A stretch of DNA of 64,000 bases from NCBI GenBank assembly GCA_000999315.1, contig LCFW01000005.1, positions 1-64,000 on the forward strand. Reading direction: 5' to 3'. The notes under the pieces were generated by a model that searched no databases, was not told the origin of the DNA, and saw only the letters and a list, made by a program, of their open reading frames with translations. Source of the stretch: Candidatus Peregrinibacteria bacterium GW2011_GWF2_43_17 (lineage in GTDB: Bacteria > Patescibacteriota > Gracilibacteria > UBA1369 > UBA12470). A program made the translations under genes and the position numbers. Shown here piece after piece: positions 8,406 to 17,800 of the stretch. The first letter of the stretch is position 1. Each line of letters opens with the position of its first letter.

Positions 8406-9323
8406 ATGGCAAAAATTTTAGTCACAGGCGGGGCGGGGTTCATAGGGTCGCATATTGCGGAAAAGATGGTTGGGCTTGGGCATGATGTTGTCATCCTCGA
8501 TGATTTCAGTACTGGTAAGGAAGAAAACCTCGCAGGTTTTAAAGACAAAATTAAATTAATAAAAGGAGACGTAAGGGATTTGGTGACGGTTAGGGATGCG
8601 ACGATTGGGATAGATTATATTTCGCACCATGCGGCTCAAATTTACGTCCCGGTCTCAATCGACAGCCCGCGCGATACTCTGGAAGTGAACACGAAAGGGA
8701 CTTTGAATTTGTTGATTGCAGCAAAAGAAAACAACGTGAAAAAAATAACATTTGCGAGTTCAAGCGCAGTATACGGGGATACTGAAAACATACCCGTAAA
8801 AGAAGACGAGCCGCTCCAGCCAATGTCGCCATACGCGGTTTCCAAGGCGATAAGCGAATACTACATAGAAGTTTTCAATAAGTTGTACGGGATGAATGCC
8901 GTGATATTCAGATATTTCAACGTTTTTGGCGAAAGACAAGATCCGCTGTCGCCATATTCCGGCGTCATATCGAGATTCATACAGTTGGCGAAAAAAAACG
9001 AAACAATGGCTATTTATGGAGACGGCAATCAGACGCGAGATTTTATAAACATAAATAGCCTGGTCGAAGCCAATGCGAAAGCGTTGCTCGATGACGGAAT
9101 TACCGGTTTGGAGATAATGAACCTCGGAAGCGGAGAAGAATTAACGATAAACGCCCTCGCCGAATTGATAATAAAAGCCAATAAAAGCGCATCCAAAATC
9201 GCATATTCGCCCGCAAGAGACGGGGATATTTACAGGTCGTGCGCGAACACGGAAAAGATTAAAACAAAGCTGCGCTGGAAAGTGGGAAAAACATTGCTCG
9301 AAAAAATAACAGAAATGTGTTAA
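8406..9323 (+). CDS. NAD-dependent sugar-nucleotide epimerase/dehydratase
   Basis: A 305-aa extended SDR with GGAGFIGS at the N-terminus, SSSAVYGDTENIPVKE and the catalytic SPYAVSK. This pattern is typical of UDP-glucose/UDP-N-acetylglucosamine 4-epimerase relatives, but the substrate cannot be fixed. It is the first gene downstream of the cassette 1 promoter and is directly followed, with no gap, by the flippase gene. If the cassette is invertible, this gene and the flippase would be switched on and off. Confidence 0.88.
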   Translation: MAKILVTGGAGFIGSHIAEKMVGLGHDVVILDDFSTGKEENLAGFKDKIKLIKGDVRDLVTVRDATIGIDYISHHAAQIYVPVSIDSPRDTLEVNTKGTLNLLIAAKENNVKKITFASSSAVYGDTENIPVKEDEPLQPMSPYAVSKAISEYYIEVFNKLYGMNAVIFRYFNVFGERQDPLSPYSGVISRFIQLAKKNETMAIYGDGNQTRDFININSLVEANAKALLDDGITGLEIMNLGSGEELTINALAELIIKANKSASKIAYSPARDGDIYRSCANTEKIKTKLRWKVGKTLLEKITEMC

Positions 9324-10562
9324 ATGGAATTTTCAAAAAAAATAAGCGAAAAATTGGGACTGGATACGGGATACTTCGCAAATAACGGTTTCTGGGTATC
9401 GCTGAGATATCTGACGGCGACAATACTTGGGATAGCAACGGGTATGGTTTTCTCGAGGTTTGTCGAGAAAGAAGTTTACGGAAATTATCAATTAATATTG
9501 AGTTTTGTGGCCACGGTTGCTTTTACAAGCATGCCGGAATTGAACAAGGCTATTTGGTCGAGCACGACAGCGAATAAGGATGGAGACTTGGACACGGCAT
9601 TGAATAAAAAAATCAAATACAGTTTCATAGGTAGCTCAATATTGATTTTGCTGGCGATAAAATATTACATTGGGGGCGACACATTGATGTCTTTGGGGAT
9701 ACTTCTTGCGGCAGCGGCATATCCTTTATCGAGTGGCGGTGATATATGGAGCCATTTTTTGGATGGCAAAAAAGAGTACAAATTATCCACGAAATTGTCA
9801 GTACTGTTTAGTATTTTCAATAAAACAATTTTAATAATTGCCGCATTTTTTTATCCGGTAGCGGCTTATGTCTTGATAGCTGCTAATCTATTGCCGGTTG
9901 CGATAACCAATTTTTTAGGCCTGAAAACCGCTTATAAAAAGAAAAAAAATAACGACACGGACAAAGATTTTCCGAAATACGGATGGTTTCTGGTCAAAAT
10001 GGGCATCGTGAGAGATATTTTATTAAAAATAGATAACCTGATAATAGGTATTTTCGTCGGGCCTGCCGAGTTGGCCGTGTACTCATTTGCTTCAATTATC
10101 CCGGATCAAGTAACAAGTTTCATATCGAGTCTTGGGTCAACCACGGTGCCAAAAATAGGTGAGCAAAAAGATGCCGACGTGAAGAAAAAGATAAGAGAAA
10201 AAAGCGTATTGATATTGCTGATGGGGATAGCGTTAATCGGGGTGACGATAATATTGACGCCATTGGTCATACAAATATTATTTACGGATAAGTACGCAGA
10301 AAGTATCAGGTATTCGCAAATAATCACGGCGAGCTTAATATTTTACGCTTTCGAAGTCGTATATTCCAAACTGTTTCTTGTTAAAAAATATACAAACGCG
10401 CTCATTGTAACGAATACCGTTATACCGATTTTCAGAGTAGTAGCGATCGTCACGGGATTTCTCATGTTCGGTATTGTAGGAATAGTATGGTCGAATATCA
10501 TTACGAGGTTATTCAATTTCATTTGTTATATATATCTGTCAAAAACTTGCAAAACGCAGTAA
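9324..10562 (+). CDS. Polysaccharide flippase (Wzx/MOP family)
   Basis: A 412-aa membrane protein with about 12 hydrophobic segments and few charged residues in them. The N-terminal WVSLRYLTATILGIATGMVFSRF followed by KEVYGNYQLI is typical of Wzx-like O-antigen/teichoic export proteins, as is the LLKIDNLIIGIFVGPAELAVYSFA segment. It should flip undecaprenyl-linked oligosaccharide across the cytoplasmic membrane. It begins immediately after the epimerase stop, so the two are translated from one message under the cassette 1 promoter. No clear Wzy polymerase was recognised in the window. Confidence 0.88.
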   Translation: MEFSKKISEKLGLDTGYFANNGFWVSLRYLTATILGIATGMVFSRFVEKEVYGNYQLILSFVATVAFTSMPELNKAIWSSTTANKDGDLDTALNKKIKYSFIGSSILILLAIKYYIGGDTLMSLGILLAAAAYPLSSGGDIWSHFLDGKKEYKLSTKLSVLFSIFNKTILIIAAFFYPVAAYVLIAANLLPVAITNFLGLKTAYKKKKNNDTDKDFPKYGWFLVKMGIVRDILLKIDNLIIGIFVGPAELAVYSFASIIPDQVTSFISSLGSTTVPKIGEQKDADVKKKIREKSVLILLMGIALIGVTIILTPLVIQILFTDKYAESIRYSQIITASLIFYAFEVVYSKLFLVKKYTNALIVTNTVIPIFRVVAIVTGFLMFGIVGIVWSNIITRLFNFICYIYLSKTCKTQ

Positions 10563-10610
10563 AAAAGGTACCCTTACAAAGCCCGCTTTACTTACATTAA
10601 TAATTTACTA

Positions 10611-11123
10611 ATGGAAAAAGAATTAAAAATAGATTTCGGTTGCGGAATAGACAAAAGACCCGGTTTCACAGGGGTAGACATAGACCCCAACAGTCATGCT
10701 GACATCATACACGACTTGGAAAAAGTCCCATATCCGTTTGAAGAAAGTTCGGTTAGCGAAATTAATTCGGATCACAACATAGAACACCTGGACGATCTCG
10801 GTCGTTTTTTTAACGAAATACACCGAATAGCAAAACCGGGCGCACTATTCACATTAAATTTCCCGCATTATTCGAGAGGTTGGTTCTCGGCTCAACACAA
10901 AAAGTGCTACGGCATTAGAATATTCAACGATTACAAAGACAAATTCGAAGTCCAATCGATCAAGTTCAATTACAAGCATCACACGTACAGGAGCTGGTAT
11001 TTCCCATTCGTGCTGGTTGTAAATTTTTTCGCCAATCTGAGCCCGGCTTTTTGTGAGAGGTTTTGGTGTTATTGGTTTGGAGGATTCGATTGTGTGATTA
11101 TCAAGGTCAAGATAAAAAAATAA
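10611..11123 (+). CDS. Small class I SAM-dependent methyltransferase
   Basis: At 170 aa this is a minimal Rossmann methyltransferase. LKIDFGCGIDKRPGFTGVDID is motif I with the acidic residue after strand 2, and HNIEHLDDLGRFFNEIHRIAKPGA matches the methyltransferase-11 late motifs. The C-terminal ~70 residues are aromatic-rich (NYKHHTYRSWYFPFVLVVNFFANLSPAF) and may touch the membrane. It sits in the glycan locus, so a sugar or lipid-carrier substrate is likely but unproven. It is followed after 4 bp by the radical-SAM gene. Confidence 0.82.
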   Translation: MEKELKIDFGCGIDKRPGFTGVDIDPNSHADIIHDLEKVPYPFEESSVSEINSDHNIEHLDDLGRFFNEIHRIAKPGALFTLNFPHYSRGWFSAQHKKCYGIRIFNDYKDKFEVQSIKFNYKHHTYRSWYFPFVLVVNFFANLSPAFCERFWCYWFGGFDCVIIKVKIKK

Positions 11124-11127
11124 AACA

Positions 11128-12441
11128 ATGAAGATAACTATAATAAATCCTTTGGCGCCGAAAGGCGACGTTATAAAAGGCAGATTGAGACAGCCGTTAT
11201 GTTTGGCCGGCATTGCGTCTATTCTCAGAAACAAGGGGCATGAGATAAAATTGATAGATATGAACGCGATGGAGATGGAAACTTCTCCGGTCGTTCATGA
11301 AACTGAATATTTAATCATTACGAGTTCCCCGATGGATAGGTGGGAAACGCCATATTTGGATTTAACAAACGCATACAAGGTTATAAAAACTTATAAAGAC
11401 ATAGGAGCAAAAATTATTTTAACGGGCCCTCATGGCACGTTGACGCCGGATGAGATTTTCTCTAAATCGAAAGACATAGATATAATTCTTAGAGGCGAAA
11501 CGGAGGAGACGGTGTCGGAATTATTCGAGCATCTTGATGATTTGAAAACCGTAAAAGGGCTATCGTATAGAGACAAAGGCAAAATCGCACACAACGAAGA
11601 TAGAGAACTTATAAAAGATTTGGATGTGTTGCCATTGCCGGCATACGACCTGTTGCCGATGGATAAATACAACTACAATGTCAATGAAGATTTGTTGCCG
11701 TCGCCATTTACAATTGTTGAGACAAGCAGGGGATGCCCATACAACTGTATTTTTTGTCTGAAAGTCATGCACGGCGGAAGAAAATACAGAGTAAAATCAC
11801 CGGAAAAAGTCATAGAAGAGTTGAAATATCTGCAAGATAAATTTCAAATAAAATCCGTCTATTTTCAAGACCTGGAATTCACGATCGACAAAGACCGAGT
11901 AAGGAAAATATGCGATCTCATGGCGAAAAAAGGGATCAAATTAAATTGGGCTTGCGCGGCAAGAGTTAACGATATGGATGATTCATTGGTGGAGATAATG
12001 GCAAAAGCCGGATGCAAAAGCATTTCATTCGGGGTTGAATCTCTTTCAAGAAAAATTTTAAACAATATCCAAAAAGGGACAACGCCGGAAATGATAGCGA
12101 ACGCATATGAGATATGCAGAAAGCATGGTGTAAATCCGAACTCTTTTTACACGCAAGGACATTACGGAGAGACGAAAGCAACGATGACGGAATCGCTCAA
12201 GAACGCCTACAAATTCAACATACCTCATCCGTTAAACAGAGGAGCGGAAATCATCCCTTATCCGGGCACACAGTTGTTCGAGATGGGTAAAAAAGAAGGA
12301 GTGATAAAAGAAGGGACGTGGGATGAAATAAAACAATTGAGAGGGAAGATAGGCACGGAGCCGGATTATAAAAAAACAACACTGAAAGCGTTATCATATT
12401 TCATACTTGCTAAGATTAAACGATATGCGAAAAAGGCTTGA
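11128..12441 (+). CDS. Cobalamin-dependent radical SAM enzyme
   Basis: A 437-aa B12-binding radical SAM protein (BchE-like architecture). The N-terminal half carries a cobalamin-binding-like fold with LTGPHGTLTPDEIF and RGETEETVSEL. SRGCPYNCIFC gives the CxxxCxxC iron-sulfur motif around residue 205, and GCKSISFGVESLSRKIL is the later barrel motif. Such enzymes methylate or rearrange unactivated carbons. Here it lies between two methyltransferases in a glycan locus, so C-methylation of a sugar or lipid tail is a fair inference. Its 3' end overlaps the next gene by 17 bp from the ATG at 12425. Confidence 0.88.
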   Translation: MKITIINPLAPKGDVIKGRLRQPLCLAGIASILRNKGHEIKLIDMNAMEMETSPVVHETEYLIITSSPMDRWETPYLDLTNAYKVIKTYKDIGAKIILTGPHGTLTPDEIFSKSKDIDIILRGETEETVSELFEHLDDLKTVKGLSYRDKGKIAHNEDRELIKDLDVLPLPAYDLLPMDKYNYNVNEDLLPSPFTIVETSRGCPYNCIFCLKVMHGGRKYRVKSPEKVIEELKYLQDKFQIKSVYFQDLEFTIDKDRVRKICDLMAKKGIKLNWACAARVNDMDDSLVEIMAKAGCKSISFGVESLSRKILNNIQKGTTPEMIANAYEICRKHGVNPNSFYTQGHYGETKATMTESLKNAYKFNIPHPLNRGAEIIPYPGTQLFEMGKKEGVIKEGTWDEIKQLRGKIGTEPDYKKTTLKALSYFILAKIKRYAKKA

Positions 12442-13081
12442 AAACTGGCTTACGAAAAAACTTACAACCAAAGATTTGGATGTTTTTTTAAAAGAGTATA
12501 AAACAGATAAGAAAACATTGGTTGCAAATTGCAACGATTCTCCGTACCAGGATTATTTCCCGAATAGGGTCAAAGTAGATAATAAACCGGGCAAAGGAGT
12601 TGAGCACGTCGTGGATTATAACAAGTTGCCATTCCCGGACGAGAGTTTCGACATAGTTTTAGCGACAGGTTTGATGGAGCATTTAAAAGACCCTTGGCAA
12701 GCGCTTCGAGAAATGAAAAGAGTTTTAAAACCCGGAGGGAAAGTGTTAATCGGGGCGAGCTGGGCATTTTCACTGCACGATATGCCGGACAATTATTACC
12801 ATTTCACTCCGGTTGGCATGGAGTACATGCTGAAAAAAGAAGGATGGAAAAATGTAATGTCCAGAGGTTCATGCGGACCGATGAAAACGATAGGTATTTT
12901 ATTGCAAAGAATCGGATATCAAACAAAAAGCAACGTACTTGTCAGAATCGCATTGTTCCTAGTAGCCAAAACACTGCCTTTTTTCGACAGATTCATAGGG
13001 CAAGAGTATGGCGATATAAAACAAGAAAACAAAGTTGCAAACATGCTTAGCTCGAACGTACACGCCGCGGCGGAGAAATAA
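12425..13081 (+). CDS. Class I SAM-dependent methyltransferase
   Basis: I start at ATG 12425 (MRKRLENWLTKK); the ORF-track start at 12407 is a TTG further inside the radical-SAM gene. This gives about 218 aa. DYNKLPFPDESFDIVLATGLMEHLKDPWQALREMKRVLKPGGKVLI is a textbook methyltransferase-11 core. The usual GxGxG of motif I is poorly conserved (LVANCNDSPYQDYFPNRVKVD), a pattern seen in some glycan-cluster methyltransferases. Acceptor unknown. Confidence 0.85.
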   Translation: MRKRLENWLTKKLTTKDLDVFLKEYKTDKKTLVANCNDSPYQDYFPNRVKVDNKPGKGVEHVVDYNKLPFPDESFDIVLATGLMEHLKDPWQALREMKRVLKPGGKVLIGASWAFSLHDMPDNYYHFTPVGMEYMLKKEGWKNVMSRGSCGPMKTIGILLQRIGYQTKSNVLVRIALFLVAKTLPFFDRFIGQEYGDIKQENKVANMLSSNVHAAAEK

Positions 13082-13119
13082 AGATTGATAATAACAGAAG
13101 AAAACATTAAAATTTCAGT

Positions 13120-14082
13120 ATGCCAAAAGCTTTAATCACAGGTATCACGGGTCAGGACGGTTCGTATCTCGCAGAGTTTCTACTCGGCAAAGGGTACGAA
13201 GTATTCGGGCTTGCACGCAGATGCAGCACGCCGAATTACGGAAGAATAAGTCATCTCCTCGATAAAATCGAAATAGTTGACGGAGATCTTCTGGATACCG
13301 GATCGCTTATCAGGATATTGTCCGAAGTTAAGCCCGATGAAGTTTACAATCTCGCGGCGCAATCTTTCGTTGCCGTGTCTTTTCACGAGCCGGTTTTAAC
13401 CGGAGAAATAACCGGACTTGGAGCGTTGAGATTACTCGAATCAATCAGGATAGTTAATCCGAAAATTAAATTTTACCAAGCTTCTTCAAGCGAAATGTTT
13501 GGGAAAGTCAGAGAAACGCCACAGACCGAAATGACTCCGTTTCACCCGCGCAGCCCATACGGCGTTGCAAAAGTTTACGCACACTATTCGACAATGAATT
13601 ACAGAGAGAGCTACGGGATGTTCGCTTGCGGCGGAATACTTTTCAATCACGAATCGCCACGAAGAGGATTGGAATTCGTTACGAGAAAAATATCCGATGG
13701 AGTAGCAAGAATCCATCTTAGTTTGAAAGATAAACTTGTTCTGGGAAATATGGATGCGCAAAGAGACTGGGGTTTTGCAGGAGATTACGTGAAAGCGATG
13801 TGGATGATGCTTCAACAAGAGAAACCGCAGGATTACGTTGTCGCAACAGGAGAAACACATAGCATAAAAGAGTTCGCGAAAGAGGCTTTCAAAACGGTTG
13901 GGATTGATGATTGGGAGAAATACGTGTTGCAGGATGAAAGATATATGAGGCCGGCCGAAGTGGATCTTCTTATTGGCGATTGCACTAAGGCAAAAAAAGA
14001 ACTTGGTTGGAAGCCGGAAGTGGATTTCAAAAATCTTGTAAAAATGATGGTCGAGTCAGACATACAATTGCTTAAAAAATAA
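13120..14082 (+). CDS. gmd: GDP-mannose 4,6-dehydratase
   Basis: Converts GDP-mannose to GDP-4-keto-6-deoxymannose using bound NADP. At 320 aa it has [15 protein letters not shown] at the N-terminus, [14 protein letters not shown], and the catalytic YGVAK. The [16 protein letters not shown] segment is diagnostic for Gmd, and [12 protein letters not shown] near the C-terminus also fits. It is followed 3 bp later by a His-type DegT enzyme, the partner expected when the 4-keto sugar is to be 3-deoxygenated (colitose-type route). No GDP-fucose synthase was clearly recognised, though SDR genes follow. Confidence 0.95.
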   Translation: MPKALITGITGQDGSYLAEFLLGKGYEVFGLARRCSTPNYGRISHLLDKIEIVDGDLLDTGSLIRILSEVKPDEVYNLAAQSFVAVSFHEPVLTGEITGLGALRLLESIRIVNPKIKFYQASSSEMFGKVRETPQTEMTPFHPRSPYGVAKVYAHYSTMNYRESYGMFACGGILFNHESPRRGLEFVTRKISDGVARIHLSLKDKLVLGNMDAQRDWGFAGDYVKAMWMMLQQEKPQDYVVATGETHSIKEFAKEAFKTVGIDDWEKYVLQDERYMRPAEVDLLIGDCTKAKKELGWKPEVDFKNLVKMMVESDIQLLKK

Positions 14083-14084
14083 CG

Positions 14085-15305
14085 ATGGTTCAAAAAAGAG
14101 CCACTCAAATCGGTGTTGGCGATACTTGCATAGATGAGAATGCCAAAAAATATGTTATGGACGCCTTGAATAACAACAGGCTTTCTTATGGCAAATATGT
14201 CCATGGATTCGAGAAGAAATTCGCAGAAGGGCACAACGTAAAATATGCGATCATGAGCAATTCGGGTACGAGTTCCCTTCAGGTTGCGATTCAAGCGCTT
14301 AAAGAAATTCATGGATGGAAGGATGGAGACGAAGTTTTGGTACCGGCTCTAACATTTGTCGCAACATCCAATGTCGTTATTCAGAGTAATTTGAAACCGG
14401 TATTTGTGGAAATAGACCCTCGCACTTACAACGTTGATCCTGCAAAAATAGAAGAAAAAATCACACCTCATACACGAGCGATAATGCCGGTAAACCTTTT
14501 CGGCCAATCTTGCGAAATAGATCAAGTTCTGGGAATAGCCAAAAAACACAACTTGAAATCAGTCGAAGATTCGTGCGAAACGATGTTCGTAAAATTTAAA
14601 GGTAAGCCGGTAGGCTCGCAATCGGACGTCGCATGTTTCTCAACATACGTCGCGCATCTTCTCGTAACAGGTGTCGGTGGCTTATCAACAACCAACAGCG
14701 ACGAATACGCAATTGCGATGAAAAGCATGGTGAATCACGGCAGAGATTCGGTTTATTTACATATAGACGATGACAAGGGCGCGGTTCGAGATGACAAAGA
14801 AAACTTTTTCAAACTGGTCGATCGACGATTTTCGTTCGTGAGAATGGGGTACAGCTACAGGGTGACGGAGCTCGAAGGAGCACTCGGTATGGCGCAAATC
14901 GAAAAATGGCCCGAGATACTAGCCGCACGTCAAAAAAACGCCGCATACCTCCTCAAAAACTTAAAACAATTCGAAGAACATTTGCAACTTCCATGGTGGC
15001 CCGATTACGCCGAGCATGCGTTTATGATGTTCCCGATAGTTGTGAAAAAAGGAGCGCCATTCAGCAGGAAAGATTTAATTATGTACCTGGAAGATCACAA
15101 CATTGAAACGAGATACATGGTCCCGCTTCTCAGCCAGCCTTACTATATAAAACTTTTCGGAGATTTATCGAAAGAGTATCCGATAGCGGCTCACGTCGAC
15201 GAGAACGGCTTCTATATCGGATGCCATCAAGGAATTGACCAAGAGGCGTTGGATTATGTGCTGGAAGTGTTTAAAGATTTCTTCAAAACTCGAAACTCAA
15301 AATAA
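14085..15305 (+). CDS. ColD/RfbH-like 3-dehydratase (DegT family with Lys to His change)
   Basis: A 406-aa DegT/DnrJ-family protein in which the PLP-anchoring lysine is replaced by histidine: FSTYVAHLLVTGVGG has H191 where the aminotransferase at 2807 has K187. In ColD and RfbH the same change turns an aminotransferase into a PLP/PMP-dependent sugar 3-dehydratase. The iron-sulfur cysteine set of RfbH (E1) is not visible, which favours ColD (glutamate-regenerated PMP). Its position 3 bp after gmd fits the substrate GDP-4-keto-6-deoxymannose, giving a 3,6-dideoxy sugar. Specificity is inferred from the residue change and context. Confidence 0.83.
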   Translation: MVQKRATQIGVGDTCIDENAKKYVMDALNNNRLSYGKYVHGFEKKFAEGHNVKYAIMSNSGTSSLQVAIQALKEIHGWKDGDEVLVPALTFVATSNVVIQSNLKPVFVEIDPRTYNVDPAKIEEKITPHTRAIMPVNLFGQSCEIDQVLGIAKKHNLKSVEDSCETMFVKFKGKPVGSQSDVACFSTYVAHLLVTGVGGLSTTNSDEYAIAMKSMVNHGRDSVYLHIDDDKGAVRDDKENFFKLVDRRFSFVRMGYSYRVTELEGALGMAQIEKWPEILAARQKNAAYLLKNLKQFEEHLQLPWWPDYAEHAFMMFPIVVKKGAPFSRKDLIMYLEDHNIETRYMVPLLSQPYYIKLFGDLSKEYPIAAHVDENGFYIGCHQGIDQEALDYVLEVFKDFFKTRNSK

Positions 15306-15968
15306 ATGCACGGTGATAAACAAAAGTGGCTCGAAGCTTTTATAAAACATCATCGATGGGACGGGGATAAGGCTAAAAAAATACAAGAATTGGAGGCGCG
15401 CAATATCTGCAAATGGTTGTTGGATTTGGATTTGCAAAAATACGATGTGTTGGAAATAGGATGTGGAAATGGTTATCTCGGCAAGATGATAATCAAAGAG
15501 CTAGCAGACAAGAAAAAGGTGTTTACGTACCATTTCACCGATCTTTTGGAAGAGTGCATCGATACAACGAAAAAAACACTCGAGGGAGTCCCGAATGGCA
15601 ATATTAAATTCGACACCTTGGACGTCTATAAAATAAATGAAAAAATAAAACCACGAAGCCAAGGCATAATCATCTCGACCGGATTCGCGTCTGCGGCAAG
15701 CCATAAAGACGCGGTACCGCTTGTGTCCGAAACGTTACGAGAAGGCGGGATATTGATATGCGATTTTATCAATCATTTGTCTCCGATCTTGTTCATAATG
15801 CAGCTCCCGAAGTATATTTTGAACTGTACAAAACGTTCAAAATCTTACCATTTCGGCAAAATAGGCATAAAAAAGTTTTTCCGTTCAAGCAATTTGGAAT
15901 TATTGAAATCAAAAACGATTTCATTTAGACGCAATCCGATACTTTGTATGTTTAAAAAAACGGCGTAA
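15306..15968 (+). CDS. Class I SAM-dependent methyltransferase
   Basis: A 220-aa protein with VLEIGCGNGYLGKMII as motif I at about residue 45 and the acidic FHFTDLLEECI-like segment after it. It begins directly after the stop of the dehydratase gene and ends by sharing one base with the next gene, so it is in the same operon. The C-terminal ~70 residues (FINHLSPILFIMQLPKYIL) are hydrophobic and basic. It probably methylates a sugar of the surface glycan; acceptor unknown. Confidence 0.82.
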   Translation: MHGDKQKWLEAFIKHHRWDGDKAKKIQELEARNICKWLLDLDLQKYDVLEIGCGNGYLGKMIIKELADKKKVFTYHFTDLLEECIDTTKKTLEGVPNGNIKFDTLDVYKINEKIKPRSQGIIISTGFASAASHKDAVPLVSETLREGGILICDFINHLSPILFIMQLPKYILNCTKRSKSYHFGKIGIKKFFRSSNLELLKSKTISFRRNPILCMFKKTA

Positions 15969-16879
15969 TGGCAACGAAAATTCTTATCACCGGCGGGTCG
16001 GGATTCATAGGTTCAAACCTTATAGTGGAGCTGATCAAGCAAGGTTACGACATTGTTGATTTGAGCAAACATGAATCGACCATACCGGGCGTTAAAACGT
16101 TAAAGATAGATCTTACAACGGATGATCTGAGCCTGCTCGACGATTATAAATTCGATTACGTGATTCATCTTGCCGCAATCAGCAGTATAAAAAACGCTCA
16201 AGGGAACGAAGAAGAGACGATAAAAATAAATCTCGATGGTACCAAAAAAATCCTCAAGTATTTTTCAAATAAAAATCTCAAAAAATTCATATTCTTATCC
16301 AGCGTCACGGTTTACCAAGAGGTGGACACGGAACTTACGGAAGACTCGAAATACATCGTCGATAAAAGCGCAAACATATACTCGTACTCGAAATTTCTTG
16401 CCGAAAACGAATGCAAAAAATACGACAACAAAATGCCTATAATAATTTTCAGACTCGCGAATGCCTACGGTCCGCTACAAAGAGTTGGAAAAACGCCGAA
16501 TTTGGTTCCGCAAATAATTTACCAGGCTTTAAAAGACAAAAAAATCGAAGTTTATAACGGCAAATTCGCGCGCGATTTTATATACGTTTCCGACATAGTC
16601 GACGCAATAATTTCAGGATTAAAATCACCATTCAAAGGCACGTTGAATCTCGGTACCGGAAGAGCGACGAAAGTCGAAGAGATCGCAAGGATCGTGCAAG
16701 ATGAACTCGGGGTGGAATTCAAAGACTTACAGCGTAAAATAAAAGCCCCATTGGAGCTGACTCCGAATATCGCACTTATAAAAGACATACTAAAATGGGA
16801 ACCTAGGATCAGTTTGAAAGAGGGTATTACGAAAACAATAAAATACTATAAAACCGAATTCGAAAATGGACGCTTATAG
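15968..16879 (+). CDS. NAD-dependent epimerase/reductase (SDR)
   Basis: A 303-aa extended SDR with GGSGFIGSNLIVEL and catalytic YSYSK. FLSSVTVYQE and RLANAYGPLQRVG follow the usual order. Downstream of gmd and a ColD-like enzyme it is a candidate for the reductase/epimerase step that finishes a GDP-dideoxyhexose, as ColC does, but the sequence alone cannot separate this from other 4-epimerases or reductases. It starts in the last base of the preceding stop codon and overlaps the next gene by 14 bp. Confidence 0.83.
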   Translation: MATKILITGGSGFIGSNLIVELIKQGYDIVDLSKHESTIPGVKTLKIDLTTDDLSLLDDYKFDYVIHLAAISSIKNAQGNEEETIKINLDGTKKILKYFSNKNLKKFIFLSSVTVYQEVDTELTEDSKYIVDKSANIYSYSKFLAENECKKYDNKMPIIIFRLANAYGPLQRVGKTPNLVPQIIYQALKDKKIEVYNGKFARDFIYVSDIVDAIISGLKSPFKGTLNLGTGRATKVEEIARIVQDELGVEFKDLQRKIKAPLELTPNIALIKDILKWEPRISLKEGITKTIKYYKTEFENGRL

Positions 16880-17594
16880 CAAAACCGCAATTGTGATTCC
16901 GACTTACAACGAAAAAGATAATATAAAAAAGCTTATCGAGGCGATTTTCGCAATTTCGTCAGACATGAAAATTATAATTGTTGACGACAATTCGCCGGAC
17001 GGTACAGGTGAAATCGTAGATGCTCTCAAGAAAAAATACAAAAATCTTCAAATTATCCACCGAACCAAAAAGAATGGCAGGGGAGGCGCCTGCATCGAAG
17101 GATTCAAATCGGCATTGGCGGAAGGTTTTGAATACATTTTCGAAATGGATGCCGACTTCTCGCATGATCCGGTCGACATTCCGCGTCTTCTAAACAAGGT
17201 TCGGGACGGTTACGACATGGTGATCGGCTCTCGATACGTAAAAGGTAGCAAAATCGTCAACTGGGGCATCAAAAGAACGATTTTTAGCAAATTCGCAAAC
17301 ATATATGCCAGGGCAATCTTATGGATCCCGATACACGATTACACGAACGGTTATCGTTGTTATACGAAAAAAGCCATGGAGGCGATGGATTTTGATAAAA
17401 TTGAAGCCGCCGGCTATATCGTCCTTTCTGAAATGTCTTACCAGCTTCACAAAAAAGGTCTGAAAATCGGTGAAATCCCGATAACTTTCGTCAATCGCAG
17501 AAGGGGTATTTCAAATCTGTCGCGTGGCGAAATCATCAGCGCCTTCACGAACGTTTTAAGGCTGAAATGGGATTATATGTGGGGGGAGAAGTGA
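16866..17594 (+). CDS. Polyprenol-phosphate mannosyltransferase-like GT2
   Basis: A 242-aa DPM1-type enzyme. AIVIPTYNEKDNI, IIVDDNSPDGTGEIVD and MDADFSHDP (residues 94-102) match polyprenol-monophosphomannose synthases closely, more so than the paralog at 2122. The product would be a polyprenyl-P-sugar used by GT-C enzymes on the outer face, such as those at 3888 and 25360. There are no membrane helices. It overlaps the preceding SDR gene by 14 bp and ends the plus-strand run. Confidence 0.93.
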   Translation: MDAYSKTAIVIPTYNEKDNIKKLIEAIFAISSDMKIIIVDDNSPDGTGEIVDALKKKYKNLQIIHRTKKNGRGGACIEGFKSALAEGFEYIFEMDADFSHDPVDIPRLLNKVRDGYDMVIGSRYVKGSKIVNWGIKRTIFSKFANIYARAILWIPIHDYTNGYRCYTKKAMEAMDFDKIEAAGYIVLSEMSYQLHKKGLKIGEIPITFVNRRRGISNLSRGEIISAFTNVLRLKWDYMWGEK

Positions 17595-17800
17595 AGCAGC
17601 CTAATGTAAATCTCATTGCTTGCGTTATAATTGGCTATATGAATTTTGCGTGTTGGGCAGGCGCGAATTTTGCATCAAATTTTCCGTGCCGCAACGCGAA
17701 TAAGGTGAGCGTACCATCACCCAATCGTTGAGTCCAGTCGGAGTGGTGGATTTTCTCCTGTTGGTTTGGTATATGATTGGCATGATTTAATTGCAAAAAT
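17595..17800 (+). promoter_or_regulatory. Conserved leader upstream of the complete HNH gene
   Basis: A 206-bp gap. A TATAAT lies at 17626-17631 without an obvious -35. From about 17665 onward the sequence matches the leader of the truncated HNH gene at the left edge: GCCGCAACGCGAATAAGGTG, CCATCAC, GTCCAGTCG, GTGGATTTTCTCCTGTTGG, GGTATAT. Divergence of the 5' part and agreement of the 3' part suggest that gene plus leader moved or duplicated as one unit. Confidence 0.55.

Noticed and set aside
8249-8548. 99-aa minus ORF across cassette 1 and the following gene
   Set aside because: It overlaps the promoter and the start of a clear SDR gene and has no protein-like features.
14085-15305. RfbH (E1) with an iron-sulfur cluster
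   Set aside because: The CxC-containing cysteine set expected for the E1 cluster is not present; the ColD-like type fits better.
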